From: Hyphomonas neptunium ATCC 15444
Lineage (GTDB): Bacteria > Pseudomonadota > Alphaproteobacteria > Caulobacterales > Hyphomonadaceae
DNA length: 64,000 nucleotides
Assembly (NCBI RefSeq): GCF_000013025.1
Contig: NC_008358.1
Coordinates: 1,674,001-1,738,000 of the forward strand
Direction: 5' to 3'
The notes below the pieces were generated by a model. It was not told the origin of the DNA. It did no database searches and saw only the letters and a program-made list of their open reading frames with translations. Positions 52,709 through 62,400 of this stretch are shown piece after piece (position 1 is the stretch's first letter; every line of letters starts with the position of its first letter). The position numbers were made by a program, and so were the translations under genes.

Positions 52709-53281
52709 TCACTCCCTCGGGAGAGACCATTCGCCTTCGCCCAGATGGCGCTGCATCATCACGGTGTCTTCCCACTGGCCGAATTTCAGGCCGACGGCTT
52801 TCAGTGTGCCGACATTGCTGAACCCCAGGCTACGGTGCAGGGCGATGCACGCCTCATTGCGGCCCGTGCCCATTACCGCCAGCATCTGCCGCCACGGCCC
52901 GGCTTCGCACCGCGCGATCAGCTGGCCCAGCAGCGCGCTGCCCACGCCGCGCCCGCCAAATGCTTCGCTCACATAGATCGAATCCTCGACCGTGTGGCGA
53001 TACGCGGCCCGGCTGCGATAGGGCGAGGCATAGCAAAAGCCCACCACGAGACCGTCAGCTTCCGCGACCAGGAAGGGCAAGCTGCTGGCCAATACACCAG
53101 CCCGCCGCATCTTCATCTCGGGCAGCGAAGGCGGCACTTCCTCGAAAGTTGCCGGGCTGGTCAGAACAAAGTGCGCATAGATGGCCTGGACGGCCTCCAT
53201 GTCGGCGTCGTCAGCGTCGCGAATGGTGAAGGCCGCATCAGGCCAGCCCGTTGAGGTGTCGGATTTCAGCGCGTATCCCAT
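52709..53281 (-). CDS. GNAT acetyltransferase, phosphinothricin acetyltransferase-like
   Basis: A 190-residue GNAT protein like the Pat/YncA/MnaT group: FTIRDADDADMEAVQAIYAHFVLTSPATFEE near the N-terminus, GFCYASPYRSRAAYRHTVEDSIYV, and the acetyl-CoA site GGRGVGSALLGQLI. LHRSLGFSNVGTLKAVGLKFGQWEDTVMMQRHL is the family ending. Members acetylate phosphinothricin or methionine sulfone or sulfoximine. ATG 53281 was chosen for GGAG just ahead and because it gives the family-typical length. Confidence 0.85.
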   Translation of the reverse strand: MGYALKSDTSTGWPDAAFTIRDADDADMEAVQAIYAHFVLTSPATFEEVPPSLPEMKMRRAGVLASSLPFLVAEADGLVVGFCYASPYRSRAAYRHTVEDSIYVSEAFGGRGVGSALLGQLIARCEAGPWRQMLAVMGTGRNEACIALHRSLGFSNVGTLKAVGLKFGQWEDTVMMQRHLGEGEWSLPRE

Positions 53282-53504
53282 GGGGTCTCCAGCTGGGGTG
53301 TTTGGTTTCCCCAAAGAGAGCCCCCACTGTGGCCCGAAAGCAACAATCGCCTGCGACGGGAGGGCGAACCCTGCGCCGCCTCCCGTTTTTTGAGCAGAGA
53401 TTTGCGTGAAAAGGCGTTTTCCGGGCAAAGGCACGGAAAACCGGGATTTTTCATGTGTACGTTGTGTAAAGGTAAGTGTTGGCGCCTTCGTTCATGAGCC
53501 GCCC

Positions 53505-54293
53505 TCAGAGCGTCGGTATGGTTCCGCCATCAATCACATACTCAGCGCCGTGAATGGACCCGGCCCGGTCAGAGACGAGAAACGCGATCAGGTCTGCCAC
53601 TTCTTCGGGAAGGGCGGGGCGTCCGATGGGGATGCCGCCCAGCGCGTCCAGAATGGATTGACGCGCCGCTTCTTCACTGCCGCCGCTGCTCTCGGCAATG
53701 CGCTTCACCATCGCTTCGGCGGCGCTCGTATAGATCCACCCCGGAGAGACCACGTTCACCCGCACGCCTTTAGGGCCGACCTCTTTGGACAGCGCCTTAC
53801 TGTACGCTGCCAGCGCTGCCTTCGCCGCGGCATAAGCGGTAGTGGAATCGTAGAGCGGAAGCCGGCGCTGGATGGAGGCGGTGTGAATGATCACGCCTTT
53901 TCCGCGCTCGATCATTTGAGGCACCAGCAGCCGGTCCAGCCGCACGGCAGACATCAGGTTGAGGTCCAGCTCCGCCTGCCACACATCGTCTCCGCTGGCG
54001 GCAAAGCCGCCGCCCGGCGCTTTTGATCCGCCCAGCACATGCACCAGAATATCGGCGCCGCCCATGCGTTCGAGGGCAGCGTGTGCCAGCGCGTTGGCGC
54101 CCTCGGCTGTGCTGAGATCGGCGCGAACGAAGCTCGCTTCGGGAATAGTGTCGGGGCGGGCAGAGCGTGCAGCTGTCACAAGGGTTGCCCCCGCCGCTGC
54201 AAGCTTCTCGAACACGGCATAGCCCGCGCCTTGCGTTCCGCCGGTAACGACAACACGCTTCCCGGAAAATTCATTCGTAGACTGCGTAATCAT
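53505..54293 (-). CDS. Short-chain dehydrogenase/reductase
   Basis: A 262-residue SDR: cofactor motif TGGTQGAG near residue 17, active-site Ser-x12-Tyr-x3-Lys (HTASIQRRL...[11 protein letters not shown]) and a C-terminal [14 protein letters not shown]. Substrate unknown. The start at 54293 overlaps the stop of the SnoaL-like gene (ATGA), so these two form an operon. The divergent HxlR regulator next to them probably controls both. Confidence 0.88.
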   Translation of the reverse strand: MITQSTNEFSGKRVVVTGGTQGAGYAVFEKLAAAGATLVTAARSARPDTIPEASFVRADLSTAEGANALAHAALERMGGADILVHVLGGSKAPGGGFAASGDDVWQAELDLNLMSAVRLDRLLVPQMIERGKGVIIHTASIQRRLPLYDSTTAYAAAKAALAAYSKALSKEVGPKGVRVNVVSPGWIYTSAAEAMVKRIAESSGGSEEAARQSILDALGGIPIGRPALPEEVADLIAFLVSDRAGSIHGAEYVIDGGTIPTL

Positions 54294-54625
54294 GGGGCAA
54301 TCTCCAGATGTGCGATCTTGTCCTCGCTGAGGCGAAAGCGGAATGTCAGCATGACGGGGCTGCCGGGAAACGCACCGGCCACATTTGCCGTCACAATATG
54401 CGTGCCATCTTCGCTGGTCGCCCAAACGGGTGTGGCAACGGCTTTGGCACCCAGGGTGGCTTCAGTGATCCATGCGCGCAATTCTTCCGTTCCCGAACGG
54501 GTTTTGCTTTCGTCGACCACGACGGCGTCGGCCGCAAAAGGCGACAGCATCCGCTCGACATCAAACTCCGGATTGTCGGCAAAATACCGGTCAATGGCAG
54601 GGGGCAACGGGGTGGGCAGGGTCAT
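54290..54625 (-). CDS. SnoaL-like/NTF2-fold small protein
   Basis: A 111-residue protein of the NTF2-like fold: [40 protein letters not shown] near the start, then [12 protein letters not shown] and [17 protein letters not shown], typical of SnoaL-like nuclear-transport-factor folds. These bind small molecules or act as cyclases and isomerases. Its function here is unknown. AGGAGAG precedes the ATG at 54625. It overlaps the SDR gene by 4 bases and is divergent from the HxlR gene. Confidence 0.75.
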   Translation of the reverse strand: MTLPTPLPPAIDRYFADNPEFDVERMLSPFAADAVVVDESKTRSGTEELRAWITEATLGAKAVATPVWATSEDGTHIVTANVAGAFPGSPVMLTFRFRLSEDKIAHLEIAP

Positions 54626-54701
54626 GGCATCTCTCCTTTGAGGGGCGGCAATATTGCCTTCCCCCATCAAATGCGGCTAAGCATTCAGAACGGCAAGAAC
54701 C

Positions 54702-54725
54702 TACTAAAAAGTAAGGTACATACTT
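54702..54725. promoter_or_regulatory. Overlapping dyads before hxlR-type gene (probable operator)
   Basis: Two inverted repeats overlap: TACT-AAAA-AGTA (54702-54713) and AAGTA-N7-TACTT (54709-54725). The second ends at the base before the HxlR start codon, so it also covers the ribosome-binding site. YodB-type HxlR regulators are known to bind TACT...AGTA operators, which fits autoregulation and control of the divergent SnoaL-SDR operon. Confidence 0.6.
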
Positions 54726-55097
54726 ATGAGTAAGCGACCGGACTATACGGCCCCTCTGGCTGCGGAAGGTGTGCAGAATGCGCTGCGTATTCTCGAAGGG
54801 CGCTGGAAACTGGTCATCCTGTTCCAGCTGTTTGGCGGCAAGGTGATGCGCTTCTCAGAGCTTGAGCGCGCCATCCCCGGCATCTCGCAGAAAATGCTCA
54901 TCCAGCAGCTTCGTCAGATGGAGAAGGACGGCGTGGTCACCCGCATCATCCATCACGAAGTGCCCCCTCGCGTGGAATATCACCTCACAGAATGGGGCCA
55001 GTCCCTTTGCCCGGCACTCGACGCGCTGTTGCTGTGGGCGGAAAATGCGCCCGCAGACATACGGGCAGTTCTGCTGAGCGGGGTGGCCGCAGACTAG
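54726..55097 (+). CDS. HxlR-family transcriptional regulator
   Basis: A 123-residue winged-helix protein of the HxlR/YodB family (LEGRWKLVILFQLFGGKVMRFSELERAIPGISQKMLIQQLRQMEKDGVVTR, then YHLTEWGQSLCPAL). Many members sense electrophiles or quinones through a Cys near the N-terminus. This one lacks that Cys; the only cysteine is Cys95, so its signal may differ. It is divergent from the SnoaL-like/SDR operon, with dyads between them at the start codon. Confidence 0.88.
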   Translation: MSKRPDYTAPLAAEGVQNALRILEGRWKLVILFQLFGGKVMRFSELERAIPGISQKMLIQQLRQMEKDGVVTRIIHHEVPPRVEYHLTEWGQSLCPALDALLLWAENAPADIRAVLLSGVAAD

Positions 55098-55607
55098 TCT
55101 CCCGCAAACGCAGGGCATCTTTGGGCAAAGTCTGTCAGGAGAAATGGTGCCCGGGGGCGGAATCGCGAGCGCCCTTACACCTCTGTTTTGATTTCAGAAA
55201 TAAATGTGGAGCGTCGTCGAATGCCAACAATCTGCCAACAATTCGGTAGTTGTTGGCATGGGAGAGTGGTTCGATTCCGATTTCCACAGGAAATCCGATA
55301 AATTGATCTCCCTGACTCTGAGATGTGGGTCAAGAGGGCCTCATCGACGAGGTTGGCGATCCATCTCGAACGATGAACTGTGGAGCGAGAATTGAGGTTA
55401 GAGATACGTCACTGACATATGGGTCGATGACGCATACGACGGCATGGCGCGACGTTGAGGCTGACCGTTGTGGAACCATCGGAGTTTATTGGTCGATCAA
55501 GTTCGGCTGGCATGACGAATGAAGAGAAAGCGCAGCTGATCTCGCCAATCGGCGCGCCGAACTGATCGAACATTGAGACCTCATCGCCGATACTTATGGA
55601 AAGTGAC
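55098..55607. other. 510-base region without a recognisable gene
   Basis: No convincing coding frame. The left half holds the TGCCAACAA repeat cluster at 55221-55259. The right half (55260-55600) has short open frames on both strands with no family resemblance. I looked for a RelE/HigB-type toxin before the antitoxin-like gene and did not find one. Base composition is visibly more AT-rich than before 55.1 kb, which fits a boundary of inserted DNA. Confidence 0.5.
55221..55259. repeat. TGCCAACAA direct and inverted repeats
   Basis: TGCCAACAA occurs at 55222-55230 and 55233-55241 (11-base period), with a reverse copy TTGTTGGCA at 55250-55258. The outer pair extends to a perfect ten-base inverted repeat (ATGCCAACAA/TTGTTGGCAT). 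This could be a regulator-binding array or a recombination or attachment site; its role is unknown. Confidence 0.7.
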
Positions 55608-55901
55608 ATGACCAACGCCGCCACAAGCATCAAAAAAGGCCTCCAGGAGGCGCTCACCCACGCCAAAGGTCACAAGACGGGCGCATGGGTTCATCATATC
55701 GAAGTGCCTGAGCCTGATGTGGCCGCAATCCGCGAGCGCTCGGGATTGTCGCAGGCCGAATTTGCTTGCAGCATTGGCGTCGCCGTAGGTACCCTGCGAG
55801 GCTGGGAGCAGGGGCGCAGACGCCCTGAAGGCGCGGCGCGGGTACTGCTCGCGCTCATCGAAAGGCGACCCCGGATCGTGCAGGACGAGCTGCTGACCTA
55901 G
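55608..55901 (+). CDS. XRE-family antitoxin-like DNA-binding protein (NadS/HigA type)
   Basis: A 97-residue protein with a helix-turn-helix (SGLSQAEFACSIGVAVGTLRGWEQGRRRPEGAARVLLALIERRP), matching NadS/HigA antitoxins. Such proteins usually follow a RelE-type toxin gene, but no toxin is visible upstream, so it may be an orphan or a remnant. ATG 55608 was chosen over the ATG at 55596 because GGAAAG lies just ahead. It sits at the left edge of the metal-resistance block. Confidence 0.75.
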   Translation: MTNAATSIKKGLQEALTHAKGHKTGAWVHHIEVPEPDVAAIRERSGLSQAEFACSIGVAVGTLRGWEQGRRRPEGAARVLLALIERRPRIVQDELLT

Positions 55902-56094
55902 ACGCGGATCGCCGACAGCAAACTGCCAGCAGGGTCGAGGTTGTCCATTTCTTCAATTAGGGACAGCGGGCGACGAGACTTCGCGGCTTGGGCGTTAGTC
56001 TCAAAAATCCTGGCTGTTGTCGCGCCTTAGCTCGACGAGCGTTCGTCTGAGTAGGAGCGGACAGGCCTGAATAGATGTTTGCGGCAACACCTGT

Positions 56095-56511
56095 TCACCG
56101 AGATTCAAAAAGCTTGTCCGTCAACGCACAATCAGATGTTTGACCTCCGGTGCAGCCGATCATGATCTCACTGAGCTGCCTCTCCATCTGCTGCAGATCC
56201 AGGATACGATTTCTGATGTCCTTTAGATGCGCTTCGGCAAGGACCATCACTTCGGCACAGCTAGGCATGCCATCATTGATCCCCAGGAGCGAGCGAACGT
56301 CCTCTGTTCGGAAGCCCAGATCGCGCGCCCGCAAGATAAATCGCAAACGCAACTGATCCACGTTTGAATAGAGCCGGTGGCCACTGGGTGAGCGCGCTGG
56401 TTCTGGTAGAAGTCCGATCTTTTCGTAATAGCGGATGGTTTCAAGGTTGCAGCCAAGCCGGCTGGCCAACTCGGCCCGCCTGAGCATCGCTCGCGACGAT
56501 GTGATGTCCAT
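56095..56511 (-). CDS. merR: MerR mercury-responsive regulator
   Basis: A 138-residue MerR protein with the N-terminal helix-turn-helix (LASRLGCNLETIRYYEKIGLLPEPARSPSGHRLY). Three cysteines fit the Hg(II) site: Cys85, Cys120 and Cys128, comparable with Cys82, Cys117 and Cys126 of Tn21 MerR. The ATG at 56511 was chosen because it gives the standard N-terminus. It is divergent from merT; the promoter between them has the typical 19-bp spacer. It represses without mercury and activates when Hg(II) binds. Confidence 0.92.
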   Translation of the reverse strand: MDITSSRAMLRRAELASRLGCNLETIRYYEKIGLLPEPARSPSGHRLYSNVDQLRLRFILRARDLGFRTEDVRSLLGINDGMPSCAEVMVLAEAHLKDIRNRILDLQQMERQLSEIMIGCTGGQTSDCALTDKLFESR

Positions 56512-56525
56512 GCTCAATTCTCCGC

Positions 56526-56556
56526 TTGCGTCTGTACCAACTACAGACCGTATCAA
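56526..56556 (+). promoter_or_regulatory. mer promoter-operator
   Basis: TTGCGT (-35) and TATCAA (-10) are separated by 19 bases, the over-long spacing typical of MerR-controlled promoters. A perfect seven-base dyad GTCTGTA-CCAAC-TACAGAC (56530-56548) lies almost wholly inside that spacer, where MerR binds. It drives merTPA rightward, 35 bases before the merT start. Confidence 0.88.
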
Positions 56557-56590
56557 GCAGACGAACACAAGGCCAAGGACAACGACGCGT

Positions 56591-56965
56591 ATGTCAGACA
56601 AGACAAACGGTTCTGGAAATGATCGTCGATCAAGCTGGCTCATCGCGGGTGGCGTGCTGGGGACCTTCCTCGCGTCGTCTTGTTGCATCCTGCCTCTGAT
56701 ACTGATCAGCGTCGGTGTGACGGGAGCTTGGATCGGCCAGCTGACGCTGCTGGAACCCTACAAGCCGGTATTCATGCTGATTGCAGCTGGGTTTCTCGCG
56801 GCTGGCTTTTGGGAAGTCTATTTTCGGAAGGGCAAGCATTGTGAGGATGGCAGCGACTGCGCACGTCCCGCACCCTCCTGGATCAAGCAGGTGGCCCTAT
56901 GGGGCGGCGCGCTTATCGTGTTCGCGGCGCTGACCATCGAAACTTGGGCACCACTATTTTACTAA
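56591..56965 (+). CDS. merT: Mercuric ion transporter MerT
   Basis: A 124-residue inner-membrane protein with three helices. The first carries the vicinal pair Cys31-Cys32 (SSCCILPLI). The loop after helix 2 has Cys84 and Cys90 (KHCEDGSDCARP), matching the Hg-handling pairs of Tn21 MerT. It moves Hg(II) from periplasmic MerP into the cytoplasm for MerA. The start at 56591 has AAGGA 11 bases ahead. First gene downstream of the mer promoter. Confidence 0.93.
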   Translation: MSDKTNGSGNDRRSSWLIAGGVLGTFLASSCCILPLILISVGVTGAWIGQLTLLEPYKPVFMLIAAGFLAAGFWEVYFRKGKHCEDGSDCARPAPSWIKQVALWGGALIVFAALTIETWAPLFY

Positions 56966-56980
56966 GCAAGGAGAGCAGGG

Positions 56981-57301
56981 ATGAAGCGAACGTGGATGAT
57001 TGCCGGCCTCGCCGGATTGGCGATTATGGGCGGAATGGCGCTTGCTGGCGCGCAGTTCTCGCAGACAGAGGTCGCAGAAGTACAGCAGGCCACGGCCCGC
57101 TTTTCCGTCGACAACATGACCTGCGCAACATGTCCCATATCGGTGAAAAAGGCGATGCTGCGCGTCGATGGCGTCAAGTCTGTTGAGATCGATTTTGGGA
57201 CGAAGACTGCAGAGGTCGTGTATGATCCGGCGATCACGTCTCCGGAAACAATTGCCGCCGCATCGGCCGGCGTCGGGTATCCGGCGGTCCAGACCAGTTG
57301 A
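56981..57301 (+). CDS. merP: Periplasmic mercury-binding protein MerP
   Basis: A 106-residue protein with an N-terminal signal peptide (MKRTWMIAGLAGLAIMGGMALAGA) and an HMA domain. Its metal motif is NMTCATCPISV, with Cys48 and Cys51 binding Hg(II). It passes mercury to MerT. A GGAGAG ribosome-binding site precedes the ATG, 15 bp after merT. Confidence 0.93.
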   Translation: MKRTWMIAGLAGLAIMGGMALAGAQFSQTEVAEVQQATARFSVDNMTCATCPISVKKAMLRVDGVKSVEIDFGTKTAEVVYDPAITSPETIAAASAGVGYPAVQTS

Positions 57302-57484
57302 TTGATCAGAACGCAAAAGAACAGCTGCGCGGCTTGGTACATCGAAGGCGGACACCGGGACCGGATCGTACCGCTTGAGTTGCTCTGGTGATTTCAGGAC
57401 CGCTACCCGCAATCAATGATTCAAGGGGCCTCCAAGTTTCGCGTCTCTTGCAACTTCACGAGACAAGTCTCGAAGGAAAACTCA

Positions 57485-58909
57485 ATGAAACACGAATGCT
57501 GCGCGCCGAACTGTGAGTACGACCTCGCCGTGATTGGTGCCGGATCGGCTGGATTCTCCGCCGCTATTACGGCCGCAGAGGGCGGTGTGCGCGTGGCTCT
57601 TATAGGGCACGGTACGATTGGCGGTACCTGCGTGAACGTCGGATGCGTCCCCTCCAAGACGATGATCCGCGCCGCTGAGGCGGTGTTTAGTGCGCAGTCG
57701 GCGCATCGGTTCCCGGGACTCAGGGGAGAAGCGCAGGTTTCTGACTGGGCGGCGCTGATCGCAGCAAAGGAAGATCTCGTCGCGTCACTGCGGCAGAAAA
57801 AATACGCCAACTTGCTACCAGGCTATCATGGTGTGACTTACATCGATGAGGGGCCAGCGCGGCTCGTACTTGGCGGTGTGGAGGTCGGCGGACGGAAGAT
57901 CAAGGTATCCAAGGTCATCGTCGCCACTGGCGGCCGCTCGGCCGTTCCTGACGTCGCCGGTATTTCGGAGGTGCCGACGCTCGACAGCACGGCGCTCCTG
58001 GAGCTGAAGGCGCTGCCCGAGAGCCTGATCTTCCTCGGCGGCGGCTATATCGGTGTGGAACTCGCACAGATGATGGCGAGGCTGGGTACCCGCGTCACGA
58101 TCGTGTGCCGCTCGCGGTTGTTGCCGCGCGCTGAACCAGAGGTGTCCGAGGCGCTCGCGAAGGCACTGCGCGCCGAGGGCATCTCGGTTGTGGAAAAGGT
58201 AACCTATGACGCCGCACGGCTGGACGGCAGCCGCACAGTCGTGACGGTAACGGTGAACGGTGCCGCCAGAGACCTGGCGGCTGATCACCTTGTCCTGTCG
58301 ACTGGGCGCATTCCCAACACGGATGGGCTGGGGCTCAAAGAGATGGGTGTCGAGACTGATCAGCGGGGCGCGATCATCGTTGGCGATGATATGGCCACCA
58401 CACGTTCCGGTGTATACGCAGCAGGCGACGTAACTGACCGGGATCAGTTCGTATACATGGCCGCTTATGGCGCCAAGCTGGCGGCGCGAAATGCGGTACT
58501 GGGAGGGAAGGAATGCTACGACAACGCCGCGATGCCGTGGGTGGTTTTCTGCGATCCGCAGATTGCAGGTGTCGGTCTGACCGAGGCGCAGGCTTACGCC
58601 GCAGGCTATGATGTCAAGACCAGTGTGCTTCCGCTTGAGAATGTTCCTCGGGCGCTCGCGGCACGCAATACCACAGGGCTGATCAAGTTGGTCGCAGACC
58701 GGGCTAATGACCGACTGCTCGGCGGTGTGATCATGGCGCAGGAAGGCGCTGATAGTATCCAGACACTTTCACTGGCACTGAAGTTCGGCATGACGACAAA
58801 GGCGCTCGGCGAAACCATTTTCCCTTATTTAACGACAGTCGAGGGGTTCAAGCTGGCGGCGCAGACTTTCGACAAGGATGTCGCGAAACTCTCCTGTTGC
58901 GCGGGCTGA
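57485..58909 (+). CDS. merA: Mercuric reductase MerA
   Basis: A 474-residue flavin disulfide reductase: FAD site GAGSAGFSAA, redox-active Cys49 and Cys54 in GGTCVNVGCVPSK, NADPH-binding GGGYIGVE and the C-terminal metal pair LSCCAG (Cys471-Cys472). The enzyme reduces Hg(II) to volatile Hg(0) with NADPH. It lacks the N-terminal MerP-like domain found in many MerA proteins. A 183-base gap after merP carries no gene I recognise. ATG 57485 was chosen over an upstream in-frame start for its AAGGA. Confidence 0.95.
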   Translation: MKHECCAPNCEYDLAVIGAGSAGFSAAITAAEGGVRVALIGHGTIGGTCVNVGCVPSKTMIRAAEAVFSAQSAHRFPGLRGEAQVSDWAALIAAKEDLVASLRQKKYANLLPGYHGVTYIDEGPARLVLGGVEVGGRKIKVSKVIVATGGRSAVPDVAGISEVPTLDSTALLELKALPESLIFLGGGYIGVELAQMMARLGTRVTIVCRSRLLPRAEPEVSEALAKALRAEGISVVEKVTYDAARLDGSRTVVTVTVNGAARDLAADHLVLSTGRIPNTDGLGLKEMGVETDQRGAIIVGDDMATTRSGVYAAGDVTDRDQFVYMAAYGAKLAARNAVLGGKECYDNAAMPWVVFCDPQIAGVGLTEAQAYAAGYDVKTSVLPLENVPRALAARNTTGLIKLVADRANDRLLGGVIMAQEGADSIQTLSLALKFGMTTKALGETIFPYLTTVEGFKLAAQTFDKDVAKLSCCAG

Positions 58910-59035
58910 GTCGCCGATTGGCACGCATTTCCTTTTTGCCGGTCAGTCACACCGCTCCACAAAGCGGCCGGGAGCATCACCGGCATCAAGCGCGAAGTCT
59001 CAGACCGGCACAAACCCGCCGGCGTCCAATCCGGC

Positions 59036-59494
59036 TCATTCGGGGTTGCCCGGACGTGCGATTCTGGTGTCCAGGCAATCAGCGCCCTCGGTCCCTGTGT
59101 TGCAGATCGACATGATACGGTAGCTTCCGTCGCGGCCTTGCTTGACCTCGAACGCGACAGTGTCGCCTTCGGAAAATCCAGTGAGGTCGACATCACCTGC
59201 GATATCGAAACCCATGGTCATCGCGCCCATGCCAACGCCGTCAATGGGGCCGTGATCGATGGTCAGGAAGTCCGATTGGCCCGCCACGGATTTGATCGTG
59301 CCCGTCGCACGGCCGATCCGCTCGCTGGCACCGGACATGTCAGAACTGGCCATCTCCGTCGGCGCGGTCTCGGCCGCCATCTCCATCGGCGCCTCCGCTG
59401 CCATTGTTTCGGCTGGGCGGACTTCCTGCGGGTTGCCGCAGGCGGCGAGACCGAGTGCGGCGAGGCTCGCGGTGATCAGGTTAAGGGTGTTCAT
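59036..59494 (-). CDS. CusF-like periplasmic copper/silver-binding lipoprotein
   Basis: A 152-residue lipoprotein (lipobox AAC, Cys19) with a Met-rich linker (ETMAAEAPMEMAAE, TEMASSDMS) and a CusF-fold domain. The CusF metal site is H-x7-W-x2-M-x-M; here His81, Met92 and Met94 are kept but the Trp position is Met89 (DGVGMGAMTMGF). The Trp normally caps Cu(I) by a cation-pi contact, so binding should differ. It overlaps cusA by ATGA and is the last gene of the operon. Confidence 0.8.
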   Translation of the reverse strand: MNTLNLITASLAALGLAACGNPQEVRPAETMAAEAPMEMAAETAPTEMASSDMSGASERIGRATGTIKSVAGQSDFLTIDHGPIDGVGMGAMTMGFDIAGDVDLTGFSEGDTVAFEVKQGRDGSYRIMSICNTGTEGADCLDTRIARPGNPE

Positions 59495-62400
59495 GTCAGG
59501 TCTCCTTTTGCTTCAGTTAAGTCGGGGTGGGCGTCATCGGATATGGTTTCTGCGCCCGCGGAAAGCTGGAACCCGGTCCGGATATAGTAGATCGCCGGGA
59601 TGACGATCAGGGTGAGGATCAGCGTCGAGGCCATGCCGCCCAGCATCGGCAGGGCGATCCGGCGCATGACGTCTGAACCCAGCCCTTCGGTCAGAAAGAT
59701 CGGGGCGAGCCCTACCAGCAGCGTAAATACGGTCATCAGCTTCGGCCGGACGCGCATGGCGGCGCCGCGGCTAATGGCGGCAAAGAGGTCGGCATGTGTC
59801 CGGGGCTGGGCTTTGCGCACTTCGCCGTCGATATAGAGCAGCATGATCACAGCGGTTTCCGCAGCTATGCCGCCAAGTGCGATAAAGCCCACGGCGACCG
59901 CGACTGAGAGGTTGTAGCCTGCCAGCCAGACCGCCCATATACCGCCTATCAGGCCGAAGGGCAGGCTTGCCATGATGATCAGTGTCCGGTCGAGCCGTCC
60001 GAAATGCAGCATCAACAGAAGGAAGATCAGGGTGATCGCGGCGGGGATGGCGATCGCTAGGCGGGCATTGGCTTCTGCGAGTTGTTCGTACTGGCCCGAG
60101 AATGTCACGGCATAACCGGCGGGCAGCTCGACGGCTGCGGCGACGGCTTCGCGTGCTTCGGTGACATAGCTACCCATGTCGCGTCCGGCGATATCGACGA
60201 ACACCCAACCGGTGAGCCGGGCATTCTCGGAGCGTATCATCGGCGGGCCCTCGGTATAGGCGATGGCCGCGAGTTCTCCGAGCGGGACGTGTGCGCCCGT
60301 TGGAGTGGGTACGAGGATCGTTTCGAGGTCGCCGGCGACTTCGCGGAAAGGCCGGTCATAGCGCAGGATGATGTCATAGCGTTCCCGGCCCTCGACGGAC
60401 TGGGCGAGCCGCATGCCGCCGAGGGCGCTTTGCACCACGGTCTGAAAGGTTCCCATGTCGATATTGCGCCGGGCAAGTTCGCCCCGGTCGGGCGTGATCT
60501 CAAGAAATTTGCCGCCGAGCACCCGGTCGGCAAAGGCTGACCGCGTGCCGGGCAGTTTGGCCACGACCGCTTCGATGTCGCGGGCGATGCGCTCGATCTC
60601 CGCGAGGCTGTCGCCGGTGACTTTCACGCCGATAGGCGTGCGCACGCCAGTCGAGACCATGTCCATGCGGATCTTGATCGGGTAACCCCAGGAATTGACG
60701 AGGCCTGGCATCTGGAGGCGTTGGTTGAGTTCGTCCTGCAGGGCTTCCGGCGTCAGGCCGGGCCGCCACTCTTCTTTCGGCTTCAGGTGGACCCAGGTCT
60801 CGATCATGGTCAGCGGCGCGGGGTCGGTGGCCGTGTCGGCGCGGCCGGCCTTGCCGAAAACGCGCTCGACTTCCGGCACGGTCATTATCACGCGGTTCGT
60901 CTGGCCGAGGATTTCGCGCATCTTGGTCGCGGAGGCGCCGGGCAGGGTGATCGGCATGTAAAGGAGTTCGCCCTCGTAGAGCGCGGGCATGAATTCCGAG
61001 CCGATGCGCTGCGCAGGAACAATCACGCTGGCAGTGAGCGCAAGGGCGACGCCAACGGTCACCCACTTGAACCTCAACGCGAGGTGCAGGATGGGCTTGT
61101 AGGCCCATATGAAAAATACGTTCAGCGGATTAGCTTCCTCGCGCCGGAACTTGCCGCGCATCAGATGCAGCATCAGGACCGGTACCAGCGTGACTGACAG
61201 GATGGCGGCGAATGCCATGGCATAGGTTTTGGTGAAGGCGAGCGGGCTGAACAGGCGGTAGCTTTCACCGGTCAGTGCGAACACTGGCAGGAATGAAACG
61301 GTGATGATCAGGAGCGAGAAGAAGATGCCGGGACCGACTTCCTGCGCCGCCTCGATGAGGGCGGCGCGGCGGGCTTTCGCATCGATCCTGTCGCCAAGTT
61401 CTGAGAGCCTGCGGCTCGCGTTCTCGACCAGCACAATTGAGGCATCCACCATGGCGCCTATGGCGATGGCGATGCCGCCAAGGCTCATGATGTTGGCGGT
61501 GACGCCTTGCAGCGACATGATGAGGAAAGCGCCAAGCACGCCGAGCGGCAGGGTGATCACCGCGACCAGAGACGAGCGCACATGCAGTAGGAAGACAAGG
61601 ATCACCAGCGCGACCACGATGCCTTCCTCGATCAGTTTCTCTTTGAGATATGCGACGGCGCCTTCGATGAGCGGGGCGCGGTCATAGACAGTGACGATCT
61701 CGACGCCGTCCGGCAGGCCGCGCTGGAGTTCGGCGAGCTTGTCCTTTACACGGCTGATGACCTGCAGAGCGTTCTCGCCATCGCGCATGATGACGATGCC
61801 TGCGACAGTCTCTCCTTCGCCGTTCAGTTCCACAACGCCGCGGCGCAGCGCCGGGCCTTCAATGATGCGCGCGACATCGCGCAGGAGGACGGGTGTGCCA
61901 TTCTGTGCATAGAGAACCACCTCTTCAAGATCGGCGCGTTCATCAACGTAGCCGGACGAGCGGATGACGAACTCGGTTTCGGCCTGTTCGAGAACACGCC
62001 CGCCGACTTCGCTGGACGCCGCGCGCACTGCGTCCCGGACCCGGCCGATGGGTAGGTCATAACTGCGCAGCGCGTTGGGATCGATCAGGACCTGGTATTC
62101 GCGGACGAAGCCTCCTACCGATGCAATCTCGGCGACGCCTTCCACGCCGGCCAGTTCGAGCTTCAGGAACCAGTCCTGGAGGGAGCGAAGCTCGGCAAGA
62201 TCAGTGCTTCCCGTCTTGTCGACCAGCGCATACTGGTAAACCCATCCCACGCCGGTCGCGTCCGGCCCGATCCGAGGGACTGCGCCATCGGGCAGAGCCG
62301 AGCCCAGACGCGAGAGGGCTTCAAGGACGCGCGAGCGGGCCCAGTAAAGATCCACATCGTCCTCGAAGATCACGTAGACAAAGCTTGTCCCGAACATCGA

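Noticed and set aside
55260-55300. tRNA-like remnant (GGTTCGATTCC) right of the repeats
   Set aside because: The flanking bases do not form a T-arm stem, so the resemblance is only the common loop sequence.
55260-55600. Toxin gene partner for the XRE antitoxin-like protein
   Set aside because: No frame shows RelE, HigB or other toxin motifs.
55409-55666. Minus-strand open frame of 85 codons before the XRE gene
   Set aside because: No ribosome-binding site, no family resemblance and overlap with the start of the antitoxin-like gene.
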